Shown piece after piece: positions 17,590 through 26,046 of a stretch of DNA of 64,000 nucleotides. The first letter of the stretch is position 1, and each line of letters starts with the position of its first letter. The notes below the pieces were generated by a model, which searched no databases, was not told where the DNA came from, and was given only the letters and a program-made list of their open reading frames with translations. Both the position numbers and the translations under genes were made by a program. Source of the stretch: DAOUKH01 sp965261455 (GTDB taxonomy: Bacteria; Chloroflexota; Dehalococcoidia; SHYB01); NCBI GenBank assembly GCA_965261455.1, contig OZ253453.1, positions 2,046,001 through 2,110,000 of the forward strand, read 5' to 3'.

Positions 17590-18131
17590 ACTGGCTCGAC
17601 ATCGTCATCACCGTCGCGATCGTCGTCCTGGCCTTCTTGGGCTGGAGACTGGGCCTGTTGAAGTCGTTCCTCATCTTTGTGGGCGTGATCGCCGCCGGCG
17701 TGGTGGCGGCGCAGGTGAGCGAGCCGTTGGCGGGCGCGCTCACTCGGAGCGTGGGCAGCGACTCCATCGCCACGGTGGCGGCCTACGGGATCATTGGAGC
17801 CATCGTCTTCATCCTGGTGCAGATAGCCGGCCACCTGATGCGGTCGACGCTGGACAAGGCCAAGCTGGGGTGGGTGGATAGTTGGGGCGGCGGCGCGTTG
17901 GGGGCCGTGGGCGGCTTCATCCTTGGAGCGCTACTGGTGGTCGCGCTTGCCCGGTTGGCAGTGCTTGTGCCCGAGTCCGATATCCGGGCGGGTATGGTGG
18001 ACACGCTTACCGAGTCGGCCTTCACGCCCGCGTACTTGGATATCTATGACCAGTTGCCCGCTTCGGCGTTGGGGCTCATTCCCGGCGACTTCGGAGAAGC
18101 TGTACATGAGGTCGAGCGGCTGGATTCGTAG
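17586..18131 (+). CDS. CvpA family membrane protein
   Basis: Small integral membrane protein, 181 residues, similar to colicin V production protein CvpA. It begins with MNWLDIVITVAIVVLAFLGW and G-x-R-x-G-L-L-K, the family signature. Four hydrophobic helices lie at roughly 5-22, 28-46, 63-83 and 103-122, with a WVDSWGGGALGAVGG motif between the last two. In other bacteria CvpA is linked to envelope integrity. Confidence 0.87.
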   Translation: MNWLDIVITVAIVVLAFLGWRLGLLKSFLIFVGVIAAGVVAAQVSEPLAGALTRSVGSDSIATVAAYGIIGAIVFILVQIAGHLMRSTLDKAKLGWVDSWGGGALGAVGGFILGALLVVALARLAVLVPESDIRAGMVDTLTESAFTPAYLDIYDQLPASALGLIPGDFGEAVHEVERLDS

Positions 18132-18149
18132 CGGGGTTTGCGGCTCGTG

Positions 18150-18976
18150 TCCTCTCTCAGTTTCTCCCAGAGGAGACCTTTGCGTAACTGGGGTGACTGA
18201 GCGCAAGGGTGGCGGACTTCGATAGCCCGTGGTGGTTGCGAGGCGGCCCCTCATCTCAATCTTCTCCCGTGGGGAGAAGAGGCAAGACCTCCCGGCCCGG
18301 CCCCTCCGACGCGCCCTTCGGGCACGTGCCCTCTTTCAGTTTCCCCCAGAGGGGGAAAGGTTTAAGGCGCTCCCCTTCGGGGAGAGGCGGACTTCGATGA
18401 CCCGCGGTGGTTGCGAGGCGGCCCCTCATCTCAATCTTCTCCCGTGGGGAGAAGAGGTAAGACTCCCGGCCCCCACCCATGCTTGAGCCCGTGGGTGACT
18501 GACCGCGAGGGTGGCGGACTTCGATAACCCGTGGTGGTTGCGAGGCGGCCCCTCATCTCAATCTTCTCCCGTGGGGAGAAGAGGTAAGACTCCCGGCCCC
18601 CACCCATGCTTGAGCCCGTGGGTGACTGACCGCGAGGGTGGCGGACTTCGATAGCCCGTGGTGGTTGCGAGGCGGCCCCTCATCTCAATCTTCTCCCGTC
18701 GGGAGAAGAGGTAAGACTCCCGGCCCGGCCCCTCCGACGCGCCCTTCGGGCACGTGCCCTCTTTCAGTTCCCCCCAGAGGGGGAAAGGTTTAAGGCGCTC
18801 CCCTTCGGGGAGAGGCGGACTTCGATAACCCGTGGTGGTTGCGAGGCGGCCCCTCATCTCAATCTTCTCCCGTTGGGAGAAGAGGTAAGACTCCCGGCCC
18901 CCACCCTGGGCGGGTTGCGCAAAGGTCTCCAGAGGGGGAGAGGTTCAAGGTGCTCCCCTGACGGGGAGGTTCAGGT
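18150..18976. repeat. Array of multi-hairpin intergenic repeats (five core copies plus degenerate ends)
   Basis: The interval 18132-19075 has no credible gene. Core units beginning GAGGCGGCCCCTCATCTC start at 18240, 18415, 18542, 18669 and 18843, so spacings are 175, 127, 127 and 174 bp: two unit lengths in a long-short-short-long order. Every core has a perfect 8-bp hairpin, CTTCTCCC/GGGAGAAG, whose 3-nt loop reads GTG, GTG, GTG, GTC, GTT. Long units add CCC-TTC-GGG, TTTCCCCC/GGGGGAAA-type and CTCCCC-TT-CGGGGAG hairpins. Degenerate remnants flank at about 18150-18185 and 18925-18976. It resembles a REP/MITE-like element of this genome. Confidence 0.85.
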
Positions 18977-19075
18977 GGAGGGCCCCGCCCAGGGGTTGCA
19001 ATTTGTGCCGTTCTCTGTCCGGGCGTGGTAGAGTACGCCCCGCCTGAAGCTTTCGCTGAGGATGGCTGCCTCGGG

Positions 19076-19630
19076 ATGGACGCGGAACCTTTTCCAGCAG
19101 GGAATGGCCGTCGGCGGGCGACGCCCCAGACACCGGTGCTCCTGCTGAACCAGAACTACGAGCCACTGAACGTGTGTCCCGTCCGCCGCGCCATCGTGCT
19201 GTTGTGGAAGGGCAAGGCCGAGTTGCTGGAGAACGGCATGGGCGTCATCCACACCGCGGAGCAGGCCTTCGAGCTTCCCTCCGTGATCCGCCTTATCTAC
19301 CAAGTGCGCCGGCCTCTGCCCGTCCGGCGGCTCACCCGGCGCGAGGTCTTCATCCGCGACCGGTATCACTGTCAGTACTGCGGCGCGTCGTCGTCGCGCG
19401 ACCTCACCATCGATCACGTCAAGCCCCGCGTGCGCGGCGGCAAGCACGAGTGGGAGAACGTGGTAACGGCGTGCAAGCGGTGCAACCACCGCAAAGCGGG
19501 ACGGTCGCCTCAGGAGGCGGGGATGCGCCTGCTCAGCAAGCCGAGCAAGCCGCGCAGCACGCCGTTCGACCCCTTCATTCCGTACCTCGACCGGCGGGCC
19601 GAGTGGCGGAAGTTCGTGCCTATCGCCTAG
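19076..19630 (+). CDS. HNH endonuclease (McrA-like)
   Basis: 184-residue HNH protein. Zinc-type cysteine pairs CQYCG and CKRCN bracket the catalytic IDHVKPRVRGGKHEWENVV, followed by HRKAGRSP. The N-terminal LLLNQNYEPLNVCPVRRA is typical of a housekeeping HNH family common in Actinobacteria, Cyanobacteria and Chloroflexota. An upstream GTG (19025) is also in frame, but ATG 19076 has GAGGATGG 10 nt before it. The 3' end overlaps the convergent PSP1 gene by 11 bp. Confidence 0.86.
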   Translation: MDAEPFPAGNGRRRATPQTPVLLLNQNYEPLNVCPVRRAIVLLWKGKAELLENGMGVIHTAEQAFELPSVIRLIYQVRRPLPVRRLTRREVFIRDRYHCQYCGASSSRDLTIDHVKPRVRGGKHEWENVVTACKRCNHRKAGRSPQEAGMRLLSKPSKPRSTPFDPFIPYLDRRAEWRKFVPIA

Positions 19631-20519
19631 GCCGGCGGCGGCGCGGCGGGCGCGGCGCACTCTCCGGGCGCGGCGAGCTCTGCGGGCGCGGCGGCGGCGG
19701 CGGGGTCTCGGCGGCCTTCTCGATCTCCGCCATGGAGATCTCGGTCCAGCCGCCCTCTTCCAGCCGGACGGTCACGGTCTGTTTCAGAGGATGGCCCACC
19801 ACCACCACCGCCTCGCCTTGCGACGTGTTGATCGTGGCCCCGATCTTGGGCAGGCCGCGCTTCATCTCGCGGTACTGATCGTACTCATAGCGGAGGCAGC
19901 ACCGCAGGCGGCCGCACTGGCCCGCGAGCCCGGGCGGGCTCAGCGGCAGGTCCTGCTCTTTCGCCATCTTCATCGTCACCGGGCTGAACTCGGTGAGCCA
20001 CGTCGAACAGCAGAGCGTGCGGCCGCAGCGCCCTATGCCGTCCACGACCTTTGCCTCGTCGCGCGGGCCTACCTCCCGCAGCTCGACCTTGGCGTTCGTC
20101 GTCCGGCCAAGCCGGCGGATCAGCTGACGGAAGTCGACGCGGTCTTCGGCGGTGTACGTCACCACGACGAGCGTCTCGTCCAACGAGAAGATCGCCTGCA
20201 CGAGCTTCATGCGGAGCCGTAGCTCGCGGGCTATCGACTTTGCCTCCTGGATCAGCTCGTCGGCGCGCTGGCTAAGCCGATCGCGCGTCTGGAGGTCGTC
20301 GGGCGAGGCCTTCCGCACGATTGCTGAAAGGGCGCCTTTGAACTTGGCCATTACAACCTGGTCGGGCGCAATGACCACCCACCCGATCTCGACTCCGTTC
20401 GCGGTGTCGGCGACGACGTAGTCGTTGGTTTCAAACTCCTCGTCGCCGGGGTCGAAGTACTGAATCTTGCCCGCCTTGGCGAAGCGGACGCCCATCGTTC
20501 TTGTGTCGGTCGTCACCAT
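19620..20519 (-). CDS. PSP1 domain protein, RicT/YaaT-like
   Basis: 299 residues. The PSP1 core carries the cysteine motifs GRCGRTLCCSTWL and GQCGRLRCCLRYE, which in Bacillus YaaT (RicT) bind iron-sulfur clusters in a complex affecting RNase Y and RNA maturation. A Pro/Arg-rich low-complexity tail follows residue 272. AAGGA precedes the ATG. It lies 5 nt after holB on the same strand, matching the holB-yaaT order in Firmicutes. Confidence 0.92.
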   Translation of the reverse strand: MVTTDTRTMGVRFAKAGKIQYFDPGDEEFETNDYVVADTANGVEIGWVVIAPDQVVMAKFKGALSAIVRKASPDDLQTRDRLSQRADELIQEAKSIARELRLRMKLVQAIFSLDETLVVVTYTAEDRVDFRQLIRRLGRTTNAKVELREVGPRDEAKVVDGIGRCGRTLCCSTWLTEFSPVTMKMAKEQDLPLSPPGLAGQCGRLRCCLRYEYDQYREMKRGLPKIGATINTSQGEAVVVVGHPLKQTVTVRLEEGGWTEISMAEIEKAAETPPPPPRPQSSPRPESAPRPPRRRRPRR

Positions 20520-20524
20520 AGGTT

Positions 20525-21543
20525 TTATCCTTCATAGCCCGCGGGCGCGCCGCGAAGCGCGTCCGAAGGGACTTGGGGTAGTCGGAGCATGAGCACGTCC
20601 AGCGCGAGGCGCGGGTTCGCGTTCTTGCCCAGGTGGTCGATAGCGTCCGTAACGTCGCGGACGGCGGCGCCGGCTTCCGCCACGGAGCACGCACCCGCGA
20701 ACGCCGTGAGGGCGCCGGAAAGGTCGGCGTTGACCGCGAGGTCGCCACGGCCGCTTTTGTGGAGCAGCACGTCCCGCCACCACCGGCGGAGCAGGCCGAG
20801 CCATTCGAGGACGGCGTCCTTGTCTTTGCCGTAGCGCTCGGCGAGGGCCGCCGCGCGGACGAGCCGGGCGCTGTAGTCCATGCCCGCCACTTCGATGGCG
20901 GCATCGAGGTGCTCGCGGCGAGCTTCGAGAATCCGATGGGCCGCCGCGGCTTCGCCGGCCCATCCGGCGCGGCCCTCGGCGAGCCGGGCGATGGTGCGGG
21001 CGGTTTCGGGGTCGGTGCCGCCCTCAGTCAGCATGTCTTCTATCAGGGAGGCGGCGACGGGGCGCATCTCGATGAGGCGGCACCGCGAGCGCACCGTGGG
21101 CAGCAGCGCGGCGGGCTGCTGCGTGAGCAGAATCAGGTAGACGTTGTCCGGTGGCTCCTCCAGCGTCTTGAGCAAGCAGTTCGCCGCCTCGCCGGTCATC
21201 CGCTCCGCGCCGTCGATGATGAAGACGCGGTTCCGGCCCTCGTATGGAACGAGCGCGGCGTCTGCTGCAACTCGCGCATCTCCTCGATCTTGACGGCCTG
21301 GCCCGGCACGCCGATGACGCGCACGTCGGCGTGTTTCGAGGCCGCGATGCGGGTGCACTGCCGGCAGTCGCCGCAAGGGCCGCCACCGGTCTCGCAGTTG
21401 AGCGCTTGGGCCAACTCTACCGCCAGACGTTTCTTGCCCGCGCCGGCCGCTCCCGCGATCAGCATGGCATGCGCCAAGCGCCCCATCTCGATGCTGCGTT
21501 CGAGCTGGGCGCGCAGTGCGTCCTGGCCGATCATTCCACGCAT
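20525..21543 (-). CDS. holB: DNA polymerase III delta' subunit, frameshifted as sequenced
   Basis: Clamp-loader delta' subunit. The N-terminal part (from ATG 21543) has MIGQDALRAQLER, the degenerate P-loop AGAAGAGKKRLA and a zinc module (ETGGGPCGDCRQC). It runs in frame to KIEEMRELQQ at about 21262, where translation leaves the family. The rest (ALVPYEGRNRVFIIDGAERM, then LLKTLEEPP) continues in another frame to 20525. Restoring one base between 21262 and 21261 (minus strand CAGCAG|GAC) rejoins both halves. A base-call or assembly deletion is likeliest because delta' is normally essential; a true pseudogene is possible. Confidence 0.88.
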
Positions 21544-21598
21544 GGAGGGTACATCCTCCCGGCCCCGCTTTCCCCTCGGCCGCTCCTTTCGCTCACGC

Positions 21599-22915
21599 CT
21601 AGTCTACGTCGTTTCGCATAAGGTCGGCGTAGGTCTCGCGCTCGCGGATCAGCCTGGCCTCGCCGCCGTTGACCATGACCACCGCCGGCTTCGGGGCCGC
21701 GTTGTAGTTGCTGGCCATCGGAATGCAGTAGGCACCGGAAGCGGGAATGGCGATCACGTCGCCGGCCTCCAGTTCAGGCAGATCGATGTCCCTAATCAGT
21801 ACGTCGCCCGACTCGCAGTACTTGCCGGCGATGGTGACGCGCGTCGTGTTCGGGGCGGCGGCCTTCCCCGCTACGAGGGCCTCGTAGGCTGCGCCGTACA
21901 TCGCGGGGCGGATGTTGTCGCTCATCCCGCCATCGACGGAAACGTAGGTCCGCACGCCGGGGATCGCCTTCGCCGCGCCGACTTCGTAGAGCGCGACGCC
22001 CGCCCGCCCCACGATCGCCCGCCCCGGCTCGATGAACAGCGTCGGCAACTCGAAGCCATAGCGCTCGCAGGTCCGGGTGAGCACCCCCGCGATTACCTCG
22101 GCATAGGAGGCGATGGGCGAGATCGGCTTGTCGATAGTGTATTGGATAGGGAAGCCGCCGCCGGGGCTAAACTCCTGCAGCTCCAGGCCGTGGCGGTCGC
22201 GCATCGCGGCGGCGAACTCCATCGCGACGCCGATGCCCTCGCTGTACGGCTCGATCTCGTAGATCGGCGAGCCCAAGTGCGTGTGGATGCCCACGAGGTT
22301 GAGGTTCTCGGCGCGCTGGGCGAGCCGCACCGCCTCCTCCGCATCCCCCGTGGCGATGGCAAAGCCGAACTTGCTATCGAGGATCCCGGTCGTGGTGTGT
22401 TTGTGGGTGTGGGGGTCGACGTCGGGCGAGGCCCGCACGAGCACGTCCTGCCGCTTGCCCGCCTCGCCGGCCAGCCGGTCGAGGAGATCAAGCTCGTGGA
22501 AGTTGTCCACCACGACGCGCCCGATGCCCGCGTCCAGCGCCTCGCGCAGTTCCTGGGCGCCCTTGTTGTTGCCGTGGAAGTAGATGCGCTCGGCGGGCAT
22601 GCCGCCCGCGAGGGCCACGGCGAGCTCGCCGCCGGACACCACGTCGAGCCCCAGCCCCTCCTCGGCGAGGATGCCCGCCAGCGGCCGGTTCAGGAACGCC
22701 TTGCCGGCGTAGAGGACCTTGACCTCGGGGTACCGGGCGCGAAACTCGTTCGAGAACGCGCGGCACTGGCCGCGAAGCGTGGCTTCGTCGAATACGTAGA
22801 GCGGCGTGCCGTACTCCGCGGCCAGATCGAGCGCGTCGACGCCGCCCAATACAAGATGCCCGCGTTCGTCGACCAACGCCGTCTCTGGAAAGAGCGGCAA
22901 GGTTTCGAGTGCCAC
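21599..22915 (-). CDS. lysA: Diaminopimelate decarboxylase
   Basis: PLP enzyme making L-lysine from meso-diaminopimelate, 438 residues. PLP lysine K72 is in VLYAGKAFLN; GNNKGAQEL, HTHLGS, EFSPGGGFP and EPGRAIVGRAG form the barrel. CESGDVL is the C-terminal active-site cysteine segment. The frame is open to 23023, but the homologous N-terminus begins at GTG 22915 (ALETLPLFPETALV). It precedes holB and psp1 on the same strand and is divergent from the regulator at 23132. Confidence 0.95.
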   Translation of the reverse strand: MALETLPLFPETALVDERGHLVLGGVDALDLAAEYGTPLYVFDEATLRGQCRAFSNEFRARYPEVKVLYAGKAFLNRPLAGILAEEGLGLDVVSGGELAVALAGGMPAERIYFHGNNKGAQELREALDAGIGRVVVDNFHELDLLDRLAGEAGKRQDVLVRASPDVDPHTHKHTTTGILDSKFGFAIATGDAEEAVRLAQRAENLNLVGIHTHLGSPIYEIEPYSEGIGVAMEFAAAMRDRHGLELQEFSPGGGFPIQYTIDKPISPIASYAEVIAGVLTRTCERYGFELPTLFIEPGRAIVGRAGVALYEVGAAKAIPGVRTYVSVDGGMSDNIRPAMYGAAYEALVAGKAAAPNTTRVTIAGKYCESGDVLIRDIDLPELEAGDVIAIPASGAYCIPMASNYNAAPKPAVVMVNGGEARLIRERETYADLMRNDVD

Positions 22916-23131
22916 TGTGCGCCTCGGGCCGCGCCGGCCCGGAATCAAACGACGGGGCGAAACGCCCCGGGGACAAGTCAATTTCGACAAGGAAATGCTA
23001 CCCGTTGCCGGTGGCGCGGTCAAGGAACGTCCACGTTCCGTGTGCTATGCGGCGCCGCGCAGGGGGCTGCGGGGGCCGTCTGCTATCATGCAGAGCGTCC
23101 CGAACCGAGAGCCGGAGTGTCCGTTGACGTC

Positions 23132-23812
23132 ATGCGCCGCATCCTGATCGTAGGCGGGGAGAGCCCCGGAAGTCAGACCGCTGTGGCCGCGTCCGCTATG
23201 AGCGAGGCGTTCCCCTTACTTGCCGCCGATCCCACCGAGGCCCGCGAGCTCCTGGCCCGCGAGCAGCCCGACCTCGTCGTCGTGGACTGCTCGATACGCT
23301 CGCCCGGCGACGGCGAGGTCGTCGGCCTTATGACGCTGTGCAGCGAATCGGCCCCCCACGTCCCCGTGCTCGCGCTGATACCGAACCAGGGCTTGGCCGA
23401 CTACGCCCACGCCGGAGGGTTCGACGACTTCTCGATCTCCCCGCACCGCCCCCAGGAGCTCGTCCTGCGCATGAAGCGCCTGATCGAGCGGGCCGACCCC
23501 GAAGACGGCGACCGCACCATCCGCGCGGGGGACCTGGCCATCGACCTGTCGCGGTACGAGGTCACCCAAGGCGGGCGGCGCATGGAGCTCACCTTCAAGG
23601 AATACGAGCTGCTCAAGTTCTTCGCCACGAATCCTGGCAAGGTCTTCTCCAGGGAGCACATGCTCAACGCGGTATGGGGCTACGACTACTACGGCGGCAC
23701 CCGCACCGTGGACGTCCACATCCGGCGGCTCCGCAGCAAGATCGAAAACGGCCCGCTGACGTTCATCGACACCGTACGCAACGTCGGCTACCGCTTCCGC
23801 GACGACATCTAA
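23132..23812 (+). CDS. OmpR-type winged-helix regulator with degenerate receiver, GlnR-like
   Basis: 226 residues. The C-terminal winged helix (about 130-226) is fully conserved: LTFKEYELLKFFATNPGKVFS, WGYDYYGGTRTVDVHIRRLR and VRNVGYRF. The receiver is atypical. The acidic pair after beta-1 is replaced by GG (ILIVGGES), Asp52 remains (VVVDCS), and no T/K switch pair is recognisable. That pattern is known for phosphorylation-independent orphan regulators such as actinobacterial GlnR. No histidine kinase is nearby, and glnA follows 175 bp downstream. Role in nitrogen control is inference. Confidence 0.88.
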   Translation: MRRILIVGGESPGSQTAVAASAMSEAFPLLAADPTEARELLAREQPDLVVVDCSIRSPGDGEVVGLMTLCSESAPHVPVLALIPNQGLADYAHAGGFDDFSISPHRPQELVLRMKRLIERADPEDGDRTIRAGDLAIDLSRYEVTQGGRRMELTFKEYELLKFFATNPGKVFSREHMLNAVWGYDYYGGTRTVDVHIRRLRSKIENGPLTFIDTVRNVGYRFRDDI

Positions 23813-23852
23813 CCGTCGACGGGCCGCTGTCCCGCTTTCTCGGCCGCTAGCG

Positions 23853-23907
23853 GTTAACAATCCTGTTACATAGCCGACTGGCGCGCGCTGGACGGCCTGA
23901 CGATAAT
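23853..23907 (+). promoter_or_regulatory. Candidate OmpR/GlnR-type tandem half-sites and -10 in the glnA promoter
   Basis: TTAAC (23854-23858) and GTTAC (23865-23869) are same-orientation half-sites exactly 11 bp apart (6-nt spacer), the arrangement of actinobacterial GlnR boxes. A -10-like GATAAT stands at 23902-23907 without a good -35, which fits an activated promoter. Confidence 0.5.
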
Positions 23908-23987
23908 CGACATGAGACCCGCGCCGTGTCGATGTTTGCGTCGGCGGAGGCGCGGTGGGGGCGCAGCCCCAGAGGAGCGATACCATC

Positions 23988-25445
23988 ATGGCGAAGTTCA
24001 CCAGCGGGCAGGAAGTCCTCGACTTCATCGAGGCCGAGGGCATCCGGATCATCGACATCAAGTTCACCGACCTGCTGGGCACGTTCCAGCACTTCTCGTT
24101 GACCAACCAAGAGTTCGACATGGGCTCATTCGAGAACGGGCTCGGCTTCGACGGGTCGAGCATCCGGGGGTTCCAGGACATCAACGAGAGCGACATGCTG
24201 CTCTTCCCCGACCCCTCCACGGTGTACGTGGAGCCCTTCTTCGAGGAAGAGACGCTCAGCATCTCCGCCGACATCAGAGACCCGGTCACCCGCGACCGCT
24301 ACAGCCGCGACCCGCGCTACGTGGCCACCAAGGCCGAGGAGTTCCTGAAGTCGTCGGGAATCGCCGACACCAGCTTCTGGGGCCCCGAGCTCGAGTTCTT
24401 CATCTTCGACGGCATGTCGTTCGATCAGAACGCCCATAGCTCGCATCACTTCATCGAGTCGGACGAGGGCATCTGGCACTCGGGCCGCGACGCCGGCATC
24501 TTCAGCACAGGGGACAGCGAATACCCGCCGAACCTGGCCTACCGTCCGAGGCACAAGAGCGGCTACTTCCCCACGCCGCCGATCGACACCCAGCAGGACA
24601 TCCGCTCCGAGATCGTCACCACGCTGATGGACTTGGGCGTGCGCATGGAGGTCCACCACCACGAGGTCGCCACGGCGGGCCAGGGCGAGATCGACCTCAA
24701 GTACGGCCCCCTGCGCGATCAGGCGGACACGGTGATGCTGGCGAAGCACGTGATGCGGAACGTGGCCTTCCGGAACGATAAGGTCTTGACCTTCATGCCG
24801 AAGCCGATCTACGGCGACAACGGCACCGGCATGCACGTCCACCAAAGCCTGTGGAAGGACGGCGTGAACCTCTTCTACGACGAGCAGGGCTACGCGCTCA
24901 TCAGCGAGATGTGCCGCCACTACATCGGCGGACTGCTCAAGCACGCCGGCGCGATTCTGGCCTTCGCCGCCCCCACCACGAACTCGTACAAGCGGCTCGT
25001 GCCCGGCTTCGAGGCCCCGGTCAACCTCGCCTACTCCCAGCGCAATCGGAGCGCCTGCGTCCGCATCCCCGTGGCCGCCACCGGCGCCGCCGCGCGCCGC
25101 CTCGAGTTCCGCCCCCCGGACGCGACGGCGAACCCCTACCTCGCCTTCCCCGCCATGCTGATGGCCGGCCTCGACGGCATCATCAACAAGATCGACCCCG
25201 GCGACCCTCTGGACGTGGACATCTACCACCTTCCGCCGGAGGAGCTGGCGAAGGTCAAGACCGTCCCTCACAGCCTCGACGAGGCCCTCATCGCCCTGGA
25301 GGAGGACCACGAGTTCCTGCTCCGCGGCGACGTCTTCACCACGGACCTGATCGAGACGTGGGTCGCCTACAAGCGGGAGAACGAGATCGACGAGCTCCGC
25401 CTGCGGCCCCATCCCTACGAGTTCTTCATGTACTCGGACTACTAG
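23988..25445 (+). CDS. glnA: Glutamine synthetase type I
   Basis: Ammonium assimilation enzyme, 485 residues. Conserved blocks include GLGFDGSSIRGFQ, FWGPELEFFIFD, the MHVHQSLWKDG loop, APTTNSYKRLVPG and FRPPDATANPYLAF. The C-terminal DIYHLPPEE places a tyrosine where adenylylated GSI-beta enzymes have NLYDLPPEE, so covalent control is possible. ATG 23988 has AGAGGAG 10 nt upstream; a longer in-frame start at 23955 is not needed. Ends at a strong terminator. Confidence 0.97.
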   Translation: MAKFTSGQEVLDFIEAEGIRIIDIKFTDLLGTFQHFSLTNQEFDMGSFENGLGFDGSSIRGFQDINESDMLLFPDPSTVYVEPFFEEETLSISADIRDPVTRDRYSRDPRYVATKAEEFLKSSGIADTSFWGPELEFFIFDGMSFDQNAHSSHHFIESDEGIWHSGRDAGIFSTGDSEYPPNLAYRPRHKSGYFPTPPIDTQQDIRSEIVTTLMDLGVRMEVHHHEVATAGQGEIDLKYGPLRDQADTVMLAKHVMRNVAFRNDKVLTFMPKPIYGDNGTGMHVHQSLWKDGVNLFYDEQGYALISEMCRHYIGGLLKHAGAILAFAAPTTNSYKRLVPGFEAPVNLAYSQRNRSACVRIPVAATGAAARRLEFRPPDATANPYLAFPAMLMAGLDGIINKIDPGDPLDVDIYHLPPEELAKVKTVPHSLDEALIALEEDHEFLLRGDVFTTDLIETWVAYKRENEIDELRLRPHPYEFFMYSDY

Positions 25446-25470
25446 ACCAGACGGCGACAGACTGAACTGC

Positions 25471-25506
25471 AAGAGGGCTCGGAATTCCGAGCCCTCTTTG
25501 CTTTGT
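25471..25506 (+). terminator. Intrinsic terminator of glnA
   Basis: Perfect 12-bp stem AAGAGGGCTCGG (25471-25482)/CCGAGCCCTCTT (25487-25498) with an AATT loop, then TTGCTTTGT. The strongest intrinsic terminator seen in the window. Confidence 0.92.
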
Positions 25507-25554
25507 GCGGACGAGATTGGGCCTAGGCCGGATCGTAGCCGATGCGCCCGGGGG

Positions 25555-25563
25555 TATAATCGC
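25555..25563 (+). promoter_or_regulatory. -10 element (TATAATCGC) of the SnoaL-like gene
   Basis: TATAAT at 25555-25560 followed by CGC, 32 nt before the GTG start. Identical nonamer to 3943 and 7015. Confidence 0.5.
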
Positions 25564-25591
25564 CCCCGCGTCAAAGAGGGGGAGTCGTCTC

Positions 25592-25987
25592 GTGTCCCAG
25601 TCCAGCGACGAAGCGGCGGTGCTGGCGGCGAACGCTGCGTTCTACGCCGCCTTCGAGAGCCTGAGCATCGAGGACATGGACGCCGTCTGGGCCCACGAGG
25701 AGCCGGTGCTGTGCGTCCATCCCGGCTGGCCGCTCCTCAGCACCCGCGAGCAGGTGATCGAGAGCTGGCGGCGCATCTTCGAGAACGCGTCGCTGATGCG
25801 GTTCGACATCACCGGGGCGCAGGTCGTCGTCGAGGGCGATGCCGCGTGGGTCTCGTGCACCGAGAACCTGACGCAGGTGCTCGACGGACGGGTGGTCGAG
25901 GCCAAGATTCAGTCCACCAATCTCTTCAGGCGGCGTCTCGGCGAGTGGCGCGTCGCCCACCACCACGGCTCGGCCGTCGGCCAGTAG
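25592..25987 (+). CDS. SnoaL-like / NTF2-fold protein
   Basis: 131-residue alpha+beta barrel protein (SnoaL_3/DUF4440 type). The opening helix AAVLAANAAFYAAFESLSIEDMDAVW, followed by VLCVHPGWPLLSTREQVIESWR, is typical. The pocket may bind a small ligand, but no catalytic function can be assigned. GTG 25592 is fixed by AGAGGGGGAG 9 nt upstream. Single gene with its own -10. Confidence 0.82.
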   Translation: MSQSSDEAAVLAANAAFYAAFESLSIEDMDAVWAHEEPVLCVHPGWPLLSTREQVIESWRRIFENASLMRFDITGAQVVVEGDAAWVSCTENLTQVLDGRVVEAKIQSTNLFRRRLGEWRVAHHHGSAVGQ

Positions 25988-26046
25988 GCCGAGGCGGGGC
26001 ACCCTTCTCCGACGACCTCGAGTGACGACAGCGACACGCCAAGATG

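Noticed and set aside
18240..18900. CRISPR array
   Set aside because: Units are 127 or 175 bp and repeated throughout; there are no short direct repeats with unique spacers and no cas genes.
20633..23131. Apparent 1059-residue plus-strand protein ending in the winged-helix regulator
   Set aside because: The first 830 residues are the antisense of holB and lysA; only the part from 23132 is protein-like and family-matched.
22916..23131. Lysine riboswitch or T-box before lysA
   Set aside because: No L-box core, specifier loop or terminator/antiterminator pair is visible in the leader.
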